A stretch of DNA of 16,988 bases. It comes from an uncultured Eubacteriales bacterium (lineage in GTDB: Bacteria > Bacillota > Clostridia > Peptostreptococcales > Anaerovoracaceae). The first letter of the stretch is position 1; each line of letters opens with the position of its first letter. Below the pieces are notes generated by a model that made no database searches, had not been told where the DNA came from, and saw only the letters and a list, made by a program, of their open reading frames with translations. The stretch spans positions 1 to 16,988 of the forward strand of contig CADBFL010000011.1 in assembly GCA_902793875.1 (NCBI GenBank), written 5' to 3'. Shown one piece after another: positions 1 to 6,401 of this stretch. The translations under genes were made by a program, and so were the position numbers.

Positions 1-110
1 CCCAGATAAAAGCAATAATCCGCCTCACATTCAAAGAGTATCTGTTTACCTACACCCCGTACGATAAGATGCAGATGATCCGACTGGCTGTTTCTTGGAT
101 GTCTTGGCAT
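1..110 (-). CDS. REP-associated tyrosine transposase (Y1/IS200-like), N-terminal part, cut by window edge
   Basis: Only the first 36 residues are inside the window; the gene continues beyond position 1. The readable N-terminus starts MPRHPRNSQSDHLHLIVRG and continues with GKQILFE. This matches the opening of small REP-associated transposases of Firmicutes (Y1_Tnp superfamily, the first beta-strand preceding the HUH motif). The HUH and catalytic Tyr lie outside the window, so completeness cannot be judged. The start is ATG at 110-108, with GGGAG at 119-123 eight bases upstream. A hairpin repeat (138-172) lies 27 bases upstream of the start, where REP-type elements typically sit relative to such transposases. 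The family normally binds or mobilises such hairpins (established for RAYTs); the link here is inferred from position. Confidence 0.7.
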   Translation of the reverse strand, partial: MPRHPRNSQSDHLHLIVRGVGKQILFECEADYCFYL

Positions 111-137
111 AGCGTATTCTCCCTTCCCCCGGTCAAC

Positions 138-172
138 AATGAGTCAAAAAGAACCGTCCCTTTTGACTCATT
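138..172. repeat. REP-like hairpin repeat, copy 1
   Basis: A perfect inverted repeat with 12-base arms (138-149 and 161-172; core TGAGTCAAAA and TTTTGACTCA) surrounds an 11-base spacer, AGAACCGTCCC. A second copy in the same orientation occurs at 1531-1561. The left copy lies just upstream of the transposase start and overlaps the 3' end of the XRE gene, whose stop codon (170-168) is the TGA of the repeat arm. The form and position fit a REP-type element mobilised by the neighbouring transposase. Confidence 0.85.
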
Positions 173-806
173 CAAACAGTTCTTCGGCGCGGCATCCCAG
201 CGCATTCGCAAGGCTCATGATGGTCGCAAACTGACCTTTGTTGATATCCTTGTTACGCTGCTCGTACATCTGGATAGAGCGGAGTGAAACCCCGCTTCGC
301 CTGGCCAGCTCGCTCTGTGAGCATCCGTATGCAGACCTTATCCTTTTGAGGTTCGTCTCCTCGTCCATATGCGCTCTGGCGCTGTCCATGATATCCGCGA
401 ATCCGGATATGTCCGCCTCGTGATAAGTCCGGTACAGAGAAAGGATCTCTTCATACGGCATGATGTCAAACAGCTCCCGGTAAGAGATGTTTCTGAGCCA
501 CTGATAATAGCATATGACGCTGCCGCACCAGTGATCAGGCCGTCTGTAAAACATTTCATCTATCTCTGCTTCGGGTCTGAGACCGGTCGTCTCTTCGATC
601 ACTCTGATTGCCAGCTCTTCGCCGCAAATTCCAACCATAACAGAAGGCTCGCCGTTTTCAAGCCGCCGGCAGATCCCGGAGCCGAGGAACATCGGAACGA
701 AATCGTCGCTTCCGAAGCCGAACTCATTGATCGCGTAGTCGAACATGTTCGCGATATTATTCATCGCGCTTCGCAGATACATTTCGTGGTATGCGTTCAT
801 CATCAT
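168..806 (-). CDS. XRE-type helix-turn-helix protein, probable antitoxin/autoregulator of the DUF3990 pair
   Basis: This is a 212-residue soluble protein. Residues about 152-212 form a Cro/C1-type helix-turn-helix: NLKRIRSAYGCSQSELARRS, then GVSLRSIQMYEQ with the usual recognition-helix pattern. The N-terminal 150 residues are a conserved but uncharacterised domain typical of proteins found beside DUF3990 genes. The start at 806 is preferred over the next two in-frame ATGs (803, 800) because AAGGA at 813-817 is six bases upstream. The gene overlaps the end of the DUF3990 gene by 50 bases, so the two are almost certainly co-transcribed and translationally linked. The stop codon lies inside the flanking hairpin repeat. 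The antitoxin and DNA-binding role is inferred from family and context; a palindrome in the upstream promoter is the obvious target. Confidence 0.8.
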   Translation of the reverse strand: MMMNAYHEMYLRSAMNNIANMFDYAINEFGFGSDDFVPMFLGSGICRRLENGEPSVMVGICGEELAIRVIEETTGLRPEAEIDEMFYRRPDHWCGSVICYYQWLRNISYRELFDIMPYEEILSLYRTYHEADISGFADIMDSARAHMDEETNLKRIRSAYGCSQSELARRSGVSLRSIQMYEQRNKDINKGQFATIMSLANALGCRAEELFE

Positions 807-1461
807 TCGTGATCCTTTCCCGTATTATGTCCGCCATGAAGAGTCCTTCCGAATCCTCCTCAGATATCTTTGCAAAACCATATCCCGCTCTATCGGCGCG
901 GGCTTTTCGCTTAGGGTAGTACAGCATGTGATCCACCGCCTCAAAATCAATGAACCGTATATTATCGAACGACCATTTTGACTTCAGCACGATCTGTTCT
1001 CCGAGCCTGCCGAGCTTCATGGCTCTTGCAAGCTGCTCCACAGTTATCCCGTTATTGAGGAAGAGCTCCGCGAAGCTGTAATATGCATCGTCTGCCCGAT
1101 ATCCGATCACCACATCATAGGCGTCGACATTGACATAGAAGTTCTCGGAGAGATATTTCTTTGCCTTTCCGGCTATCGGCGTTCCAAGACTGAACAGTCT
1201 GTGCCGGATGAGCACGGCCATCCAGTTGAGGACCGAGTACTCATCGCTGTTCAGCTCGAGGACTTTCATACCGGTCATGTCAAGGACATAGTGATTTGAG
1301 AACCCGCCGCCAACAGAAGTGCATGCCCATTCCCTCGCAAGCTCTGTGCTTTCTGTGCAGTAAAACCCCCGCCCGTAATCGTTATGGAGCCTTCCGGCGC
1401 CATATTCCGGCAACCTGATGATTTCCTGTGATCCATGATAGAGCGCTGTCTCATTTTGCAT
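757..1461 (-). CDS. DUF3990 protein, ADP-ribosyltransferase-like, probable toxin
   Basis: This is a 234-residue protein of the DUF3990 family, which is placed with ADP-ribosyltransferase folds. Visible ART-like elements are YHG at residues 8-10 (first-strand His), NDYGRGFYCT at 27-36 (second motif with the aromatic residue) and LGEQIVLKS at 153-161 (third motif with an acidic/amide residue). The family hallmark DVVIGYRADDAYYSF is at 116-130. The start is supported by AAGGAGG at 1468-1474, six bases upstream, and by a near-consensus promoter at 1489-1517. It is the first gene of a two-gene unit with an XRE protein, and the pair is bracketed by hairpin repeats. Toxicity and an NAD-dependent target modification are inferences from fold family and gene pairing, not visible directly. 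Confidence 0.8.
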   Translation of the reverse strand: MQNETALYHGSQEIIRLPEYGAGRLHNDYGRGFYCTESTELAREWACTSVGGGFSNHYVLDMTGMKVLELNSDEYSVLNWMAVLIRHRLFSLGTPIAGKAKKYLSENFYVNVDAYDVVIGYRADDAYYSFAELFLNNGITVEQLARAMKLGRLGEQIVLKSKWSFDNIRFIDFEAVDHMLYYPKRKARADRAGYGFAKISEEDSEGLFMADIIRERITNDDERIPRNVSAKRDE

Positions 1462-1488
1462 GAGGATCCTCCTTCTGTGTGTTGGCAG

Positions 1489-1517
1489 ATTATATCACTG
1501 TGGTGATACAAGGTCAA
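1489..1517 (-). promoter_or_regulatory. Promoter of the DUF3990-XRE unit
   Basis: Read on the minus strand, TTGACC (1517-1512) is followed by 17 bases and TATAAT (1494-1489). The predicted transcription start is near 1482, about 20 bases before the DUF3990 start codon. This is one of the closest-to-consensus sigma-70-type promoters in the window. Confidence 0.8.
1493..1508. promoter_or_regulatory. Palindromic operator candidate in the DUF3990-XRE promoter
   Basis: TATCAC and GTGATA form a perfect 6+6 inverted repeat with four bases between them. It lies in the -35/-10 spacer and overlaps the first bases of the -10 box. This is the expected place for an XRE-type autorepressor to block polymerase. 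The assignment to the XRE protein is inferred. Confidence 0.55.
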
Positions 1518-1530
1518 GCGGACGACAAAA

Positions 1531-1561
1531 TGAGTCAAAAAGAACCGTCCCCTTTGACTCA
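1531..1561. repeat. REP-like hairpin repeat, copy 2
   Basis: TGAGTCAAAA, spacer AGAACCGTCCC, then CTTTGACTCA. It is identical to copy 1 (140-170) except for one base in the second arm, and in the same orientation. It lies just upstream of the DUF3990 promoter, so copies 1 and 2 bracket the two-gene cassette. Confidence 0.85.
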
Positions 1562-1575
1562 CTTTAACTCATAAG

Positions 1576-1608
1576 AAAAGATCCCGCGCGGGTGCGCAGG
1601 ATCTTTTT
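1576..1608. terminator. Bidirectional rho-independent terminator after the AGCS symporter gene
   Basis: A 14-bp stem (1576-1589 with 1594-1607; one G-U pair) has a four-base loop. It has a T-rich tract on the plus side (TTTTTCTTT) and TTTTCTTA on the minus side. It ends the AGCS transcript coming from the right and isolates the DUF3990 promoter from read-through. Confidence 0.8.
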
Positions 1609-1643
1609 CTTTGTAAGTCAGTTTTTGCCTTTGTGAGACGGGC

Positions 1644-3098
1644 TTATTTAGCCTTCTTCTCAGGCAGGTTGTCCTTGTACTCGCCGGACTGTCTTCTCTG
1701 CCAGAAGTCGAAAGTTTCCTTCGCGACAACTCCGGAGAGAGCGAACAGAGCAACGAGGTTCGGGAATGCCATGAGACCGTTCATGAGGTCTGCGAAATCC
1801 CATACAACTGCCAGCGGCAGGAATGGTCCGATCGCTACAGCAGCAACGTACAGCCATCTGTAAGCCTTGATAGCTCCCTTGTTGCCGTTTGTGAAGTAAT
1901 CGAAGCATCTCTCAGCATAGTAGTCCCAACCGAGGATGGTCGAGAATGCGAAGAGCGCGAGGCATGTAGCGAGGATCACATAACCAACGATCGTCGGCCA
2001 TGGGAATCCGTGTCCGAATGCCCACATCGTAACTTCAACGCCCTCAAGACCCTGCTCGTTAGCACCTGTCATAACTACGCAGAGACCTGTCATCGTGCAG
2101 ATAACGATAGTGTCGAGGAATGTACCTGTCGAGGATACCATGCCCTGACGTACGCACTCCTTGGTCTGTGCAGCAGCAGCAGCGATAGGAGCGGAACCGA
2201 GACCGGCCTCGTTCGAGAAGATACCTCTCGCAACACCCTTCTGGATCGCAAGTCTGAATGCAGCGCCTGCGCCGCCGGCAAGAGCAGCATACTCCGCGTT
2301 AGCGCCGAACGCGCCCGAGAATACCTTTGCAAGAGCCTCACCGAGGTGTCCGATGTTGAAGAAGAATACCAGCAGAGCCGATACTACGTACAGAACCATC
2401 ATTGCAGGAACGATTCTCTCTGTTACCTGAGCGATTCTTTCGATGCCGCCTACGATAACGAGGATCGTGCCGATCGTGATGATGATCGCAGCGATGACCT
2501 TGACCCAGGATGCGTCTTCGCCGAATGCCGTGAAGGCGACCTTTGTTGCGCCGACTTCAGTAGCAACCTTGTTGATGGCGTTTACGATACCGTTTACCTG
2601 TGTGGATGTTCCGATACCGAGCGCACCGGCGAGTGCTCCGAAGAGTGCGAACAGCTTGCCGAGCCATTTCCACTTTGGACCCATACCTTTTTCAATGTAG
2701 TAGAAAGGTCCGCCGAGGATAGTGCCGTCTTCCTTGACGTGTCTGTACTTAACAGCCAGAACGCCCTCTGCGTACTTCGTGGCGATTCCGAAGAATGCCG
2801 CGAATTCCATCCAGAAAAGAGCTCCAGGACCGCCGCCCATGATAGCTGTGGATACACCTACGATGTTTCCTGTACCTACCGTAGCGGCAAGCGCTGTTGT
2901 AAGAGCACCGAAGCTGGATACGTCACCCTCTGCGCCTTCTTCGTTGTTGACGGCGTATCTGAGGGAGAGTCCGAGTCTTCTCTGAGGATGGAACTTGGTA
3001 CGAACCGAGAGCAGGATGCCGACAACGATGATAAGTACCATCATTACGGTTCCCCATACAAGGCCGTCTAACCAAGTAATAAATTCACCAACGCTCAT
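1644..3098 (-). CDS. Alanine/glycine:cation symporter (AGCS family)
   Basis: This is a 484-residue polytopic membrane protein that couples Na+ (or H+) to uptake of alanine, glycine or related small amino acids. The family signature lies near residue 105: TGNIVGVSTAIMGGGPG followed by ALFWMEFAAFFG, then ATKYAE. The N-terminal SVRTKFHPQRR and the conserved FSNEAGLGSAPIAAA segment also fit. The start at 3098 is chosen because AAGGAGG (3105-3111) is six bases upstream. A longer in-frame ATG at 3167 has no ribosome site and sits in the loop of a leader hairpin. It is monocistronic, with its own promoter and terminator. The signature has Glu where many members have Trp (FWME rather than FWMW). Substrate preference cannot be read from sequence. 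Confidence 0.9.
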   Translation of the reverse strand: MSVGEFITWLDGLVWGTVMMVLIIVVGILLSVRTKFHPQRRLGLSLRYAVNNEEGAEGDVSSFGALTTALAATVGTGNIVGVSTAIMGGGPGALFWMEFAAFFGIATKYAEGVLAVKYRHVKEDGTILGGPFYYIEKGMGPKWKWLGKLFALFGALAGALGIGTSTQVNGIVNAINKVATEVGATKVAFTAFGEDASWVKVIAAIIITIGTILVIVGGIERIAQVTERIVPAMMVLYVVSALLVFFFNIGHLGEALAKVFSGAFGANAEYAALAGGAGAAFRLAIQKGVARGIFSNEAGLGSAPIAAAAAQTKECVRQGMVSSTGTFLDTIVICTMTGLCVVMTGANEQGLEGVEVTMWAFGHGFPWPTIVGYVILATCLALFAFSTILGWDYYAERCFDYFTNGNKGAIKAYRWLYVAAVAIGPFLPLAVVWDFADLMNGLMAFPNLVALFALSGVVAKETFDFWQRRQSGEYKDNLPEKKAK

Positions 3099-3104
3099 AA
3101 AATA

Positions 3105-3111
3105 CCTCCTT
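3105..3111 (-). promoter_or_regulatory. Ribosome binding site fixing the AGCS start
   Basis: AAGGAGG on the minus strand is six bases from the ATG at 3098-3096. No comparable site precedes the upstream in-frame ATG at 3167, so the shorter protein is preferred. Confidence 0.8.
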
Positions 3112-3150
3112 ACAAATTTCCAGTAACGTATAAGGGATTGGTCGTACTCC

Positions 3151-3183
3151 TTCAGATTGAAGAGCATAGTACACCAATCTGAA
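3151..3183 (-). promoter_or_regulatory. Leader hairpin / inverted repeat upstream of the AGCS gene
   Basis: TTCAGATTG (3151-3159) and CAATCTGAA (3175-3183) are perfect 9-base inverted arms around a 15-base loop. They begin a few bases after the predicted transcription start. This could be a protective 5' mRNA hairpin or a repressor operator; the sequence does not decide. There is no T-tract, so it is not a terminator. Confidence 0.45.
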
Positions 3184-3196
3184 TTTATACAATTTT

Positions 3197-3225
3197 AGTT
3201 TAATGTGTAGAAAAAGTGATGTCAA
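3197..3225 (-). promoter_or_regulatory. Promoter of the AGCS symporter gene
   Basis: On the minus strand, TTGACA (3225-3220) is followed by 17 bases and TAAACT (3202-3197). The same TAAACT box with 17-base spacing is seen at the gntR promoter. The predicted leader is about 90 bases. A second TTGACA at 3241-3236 has no matching -10. Between here and 3393 I see only a short inverted repeat (GCGGATTT at 3314-3321 and AAATCCGC at 3330-3337, no T-tract) and no gene. Confidence 0.5.
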
Positions 3226-3393
3226 ACAAAAAATATGTCAATTTCTTGTCAGCAGTTCACATAATCATCACAAACGCTTGAATTTCCAACGCTTTGAAAA
3301 ATCAAGCGGTTCAGCGGATTTCGCAAAAAAAATCCGCCGGCGCGCCGTCCTCCCGGCATGCATGCGTGATGCGGCCGCTCAGGCAGCGTATCA

Positions 3394-3423
3394 TTGGCAT
3401 ATAAAAGAGCGATGTGATATAGT
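3394..3423 (+). promoter_or_regulatory. Promoter of the riboswitch-ATPase transcript
   Basis: TTGGCA (3394-3399), an 18-base spacer and TATAGT (3418-3423). The predicted start near 3430 falls exactly at the 5' end of the riboswitch P1 helix. Confidence 0.6.
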
Positions 3424-3430
3424 AAGTGAC

Positions 3431-3523
3431 GGTATGAGGGAGTAGCCGGCGCGAGGCGCGATATCATCCGTCAGTACGGGAGACCGATCCCCGGATAATG
3501 TCAGAACAGGCGAGACTTTTACC
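3431..3523 (+). promoter_or_regulatory. yybP-ykoY-type manganese riboswitch aptamer
   Basis: The leader carries the conserved elements of this class. GGGAGTAGC at 3438-3446 is the 5' loop motif, CCGTCAGTA at 3468-3476 is a CGTCA-type element, and GCGAGAC at 3510-3516 is the 3' motif corresponding to GCAAGACC in known members. A closing P1 helix can form between 3431-3438 and 3516-3523. That pairing competes with the terminator helix starting at 3512, so ligand binding should favour read-through. Known members sense Mn2+ and control Mn exporters, TerC-like proteins and P-type ATPases; the downstream gene is such an ATPase. Assigned by eye, without a covariance-model search. Confidence 0.75.
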
Positions 3524-3556
3524 GCAGACGGCTTTGCGGTACGGGTCTCTTTTTTA
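3512..3556 (+). terminator. Riboswitch expression-platform terminator
   Basis: The inner stem is ACCGCA (3521-3526) with TGCGGT (3535-3540). The outer stem is GAGAC (3512-3516) with GTCTC (3545-3549). A run of six T's (3550-3555) follows directly. The outer 5' arm is part of the aptamer 3' motif, and 3521-3523 is part of P1, so aptamer and terminator are mutually exclusive. Confidence 0.75.
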
Positions 3557-3615
3557 TGGAAATCATGCCGCGCAGGTGGTAATATTATTAAGTTATATAT
3601 AAACGGAGGAAAGCA

Positions 3616-6372
3616 ATGCGCGAAGGGTACAGACCATATCTTGAAAACATCGATGCGGTCCTTGAAGAGACCGGTTCAAAGGCCGGCGGACTGACATCGG
3701 CCGAAGCCGCGTCCGGGCTCGAAAAATACGGACCGAACAAACTCATAGAACCTAAGAAGAGAAGCAGCCTGCTGAAGTTCCTCGACCAGATGAAGGATCC
3801 GATGATCCTCATACTGCTGGCGGCGGCTCTTCTTTCGCTTATCACATCTCTCTACGAGGGAGAGACTCCTACGGATGTATTCATCATAATGTTCGTAGTG
3901 GTCCTGAACTCCGTGCTCGGAGTTGTGCAGGAGAACAAGGCCGAGGAGGCTATCGAAGCCCTCAAGCAGATGACCGCGGCGAAGTCCAAGGTCCTGCGTG
4001 ACGGAGAGATCGTCAGCGTCGAGAGCAGCGAGCTCGCGGTGGGCGATGTGGTCCTGCTCGAGGCGGGCGACAGCATCCCGGCGGACGGGCGCATCATAGA
4101 GGAAGCTTCGATGAAGGTCGAAGAAGCGGCGCTCACCGGAGAGTCGGTGCCTGTTACCAAGACCTCGGAGGCCCTGGCGGCAGAGGAAGGAAAGGACGTT
4201 CCGCTCGGCGACAGGAAAAACATGGTATACATGGGCAGCACCGTTGTATACGGCAGGGGCAGGGCTGTCATAACGGCGACGGGCATGTCGACTGAGATGG
4301 GCAAGATCGCCGACGCGATATCCCAGGCCGAAGAAGAGCTCACGCCGCTCCAGATAAAGCTGGCTCAGCTTTCGAAGATCCTCACGAAGCTGGTGCTCGT
4401 GATATGCGCGTTCATTTTCGCTCTCGGAGTCATAAAGGCCGGGCGCCTGAGCATGGATGTCATGATCGACACCTTCATGCTCGCGATATCGCTTGCGGTA
4501 GCGGCGATACCTGAAGGCCTTGTCGCGGTGGTGACCATAGTCCTCTCGATCGGAGTCACCAAGATGTCGCAGAAGAACGCGGTCATCAGAAGGCTCACCG
4601 CCGTCGAGACCCTGGGCTGCGCGCAGATAATCTGCTCGGACAAGACGGGGACCCTGACGCAGAACAAGATGACCGTCACGGACTACGCCGGAAACGACAG
4701 GGATCTCATCGCTGCAGGCATGGCCCTCTGCTGCGATGCGGAGCTCAAGATAACGGAAGACGGCGAAGAGGTCGTGGGCGAACCGACGGAGGCCGCGCTC
4801 GTGGCCTTCTCCTCATCGCAGAACCTGCCTAAGACCGAGCTGGTAAAGAAGTTCCCGCGCGTGGGAGAGGCTCCTTTCGACTCGGGACGCAAGATGATGT
4901 CGACCGTCCACAAGAACAACGACATGGACGCTCCTGCGGGTCTTGAGACCGAGCTCGACAAGCTCATCGCGAAATCCGAATACGTGCAGTTCACAAAGGG
5001 AGCGCCTGACGTGGTGCTGCGCCACTGCACGCACATCTTCACGAGCCACGGCATCGAGCCGATGACGGAGGAACTTGCGGAGAATATAAGAAGAGAAAAC
5101 TCAAGGATGGCGGGCAAGGCTCTCAGAGTCCTCTCCCTCGCGACGAGGGTCTACAGCAGAAGACCGGAGGACTTCTCGGCTGAGGCGCTCGAGGATGAGC
5201 TCATATTCACAGGACTTGTCGGAATGATCGACCCGGTGAGGCCTGAGGTGAAGGACGCCGTCGCCGAATGCCGCACGGCGGGCATCAGACCTATAATGAT
5301 AACGGGCGACCAGCTCGATACGGCTGTCGCCATCGGAAAGGAGCTCGGCATAGTCGAAAGCGCAGCCGACGCCATACTCGGGGCTGATCTCGACGAAATG
5401 TCCGACGAAGAACTGCTGAACAAGGTCGGCACATACTCGGTATACGCGAGGGTACAGCCTGAGCACAAGGTAAGGATCGTAAAGGCCTGGCGCGCGCGGC
5501 GCATGGTCACGGCGATGACCGGAGACGGAGTCAACGATGCTCCTGCCATCAAGTCCGCCGACATCGGAGTCGGAATGGGCATCACGGGCACGGACGTCAC
5601 CAAGAACGTCGCCGACATGATACTCGCGGACGACAATTTCGCAACGATAGTCGCAGCCGTCGAGGAGGGGCGCAGGATATACGCCAACATCAGAAAGTGC
5701 ATACAGTTCCTGCTCGCGACCAACATAAGCGAGGTCCTCTCGATACTCATCGCGACCATACTCAACTTCACGATACTCAAGCCTGCGCATCTGCTGTGGA
5801 TCAACCTCATCACGGATTCGCTTCCGGCGCTCGCCCTGGGCATGGAGGATGCCGAAGGCGATTCGATGAAGGAGAAGCCGAGGAGCGCCAGAGAGGGCGT
5901 ATTCGCGGGCGGCATGGACAAGGACATACTCTACCAGGGAGCGCTCACGACGCTGCTCGTTCTCACGGCATACTTCGTGGGTGAATTCCTCGAGACAGGG
6001 CAGTGGCACATCGTGCCGAGCAACGACGGTATCACGATGGCGTTCCTGACGATGTCGATGGCCGAGATATTCCACTCGTTCAACATGAGGTCGAGAAGGA
6101 AGTCGATCTTCACCCTCAGCAGGCAGAACATCTGGCTTTGGGGATCGGGCATCGCGGCGTTCCTGCTGACCACGCTCGTGATCGAGGTGCCGGCTCTCGC
6201 GAAGATCTTCGAATTCACGCCGATCGATCTCAAGGAATACGGCATCGCGATGGGACTGGCGATACTGATCATACCTGTCGTCGAGATAGTCAAGGCGTTC
6301 CAGCGCGCTGCGGACAACAGCCGCAAAAGCAGGGAAGAGGAAGCTGAAAGCAGGGCAAAACAAAGGTCCTGA
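3616..6372 (+). CDS. P2A-type Ca2+/Mn2+-transporting P-type ATPase
   Basis: This is a 918-residue membrane pump that uses ATP to export divalent cations. Landmarks are the N-terminal cation-ATPase domain, the actuator-domain TGES at 174-177, PEGL at 299-302 in the fourth membrane helix, and the phosphorylation motif DKTGTLT at 342-348. The hinge TGDGVND is at 635-641. Ion-ligand residues equivalent to those of SERCA are visible: N703 and E706 (NISE), and N730, T733 and D734 (NLITD). The protein is full length for the family. The start follows GGAGGA eight bases or so upstream. Control by the manganese-type riboswitch suggests Mn2+ rather than Ca2+ export as the physiological role; that is inference. 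The MATE gene begins 30 bases downstream, so the two are likely co-transcribed. The last 25 residues are a charged, cytoplasmic Arg/Glu-rich tail. Confidence 0.92.
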   Translation: MREGYRPYLENIDAVLEETGSKAGGLTSAEAASGLEKYGPNKLIEPKKRSSLLKFLDQMKDPMILILLAAALLSLITSLYEGETPTDVFIIMFVVVLNSVLGVVQENKAEEAIEALKQMTAAKSKVLRDGEIVSVESSELAVGDVVLLEAGDSIPADGRIIEEASMKVEEAALTGESVPVTKTSEALAAEEGKDVPLGDRKNMVYMGSTVVYGRGRAVITATGMSTEMGKIADAISQAEEELTPLQIKLAQLSKILTKLVLVICAFIFALGVIKAGRLSMDVMIDTFMLAISLAVAAIPEGLVAVVTIVLSIGVTKMSQKNAVIRRLTAVETLGCAQIICSDKTGTLTQNKMTVTDYAGNDRDLIAAGMALCCDAELKITEDGEEVVGEPTEAALVAFSSSQNLPKTELVKKFPRVGEAPFDSGRKMMSTVHKNNDMDAPAGLETELDKLIAKSEYVQFTKGAPDVVLRHCTHIFTSHGIEPMTEELAENIRRENSRMAGKALRVLSLATRVYSRRPEDFSAEALEDELIFTGLVGMIDPVRPEVKDAVAECRTAGIRPIMITGDQLDTAVAIGKELGIVESAADAILGADLDEMSDEELLNKVGTYSVYARVQPEHKVRIVKAWRARRMVTAMTGDGVNDAPAIKSADIGVGMGITGTDVTKNVADMILADDNFATIVAAVEEGRRIYANIRKCIQFLLATNISEVLSILIATILNFTILKPAHLLWINLITDSLPALALGMEDAEGDSMKEKPRSAREGVFAGGMDKDILYQGALTTLLVLTAYFVGEFLETGQWHIVPSNDGITMAFLTMSMAEIFHSFNMRSRRKSIFTLSRQNIWLWGSGIAAFLLTTLVIEVPALAKIFEFTPIDLKEYGIAMGLAILIIPVVEIVKAFQRAADNSRKSREEEAESRAKQRS

Positions 6373-6401
6373 GAAAGCTCCGCAATACGGAAGATACAAG
6401 G

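Noticed and set aside
2010..3071. Long plus-strand open frame of about 350 residues opposite the AGCS gene
   Set aside because: It is Cys/Ser/Glu-rich with no domain, has no convincing ribosome site, and lies wholly antisense to a well-recognised transporter gene.
3203..3467. Small frames on both strands in the gap before the riboswitch
   Set aside because: No ribosome sites, no recognisable domain, and they overlap the promoter and riboswitch signals.
4222..4256. GTATAC-containing sequences inside the ATPase gene as further GntR sites
   Set aside because: They lack the full TGTATACA core and are explained by coding sequence (Val-Tyr codons).
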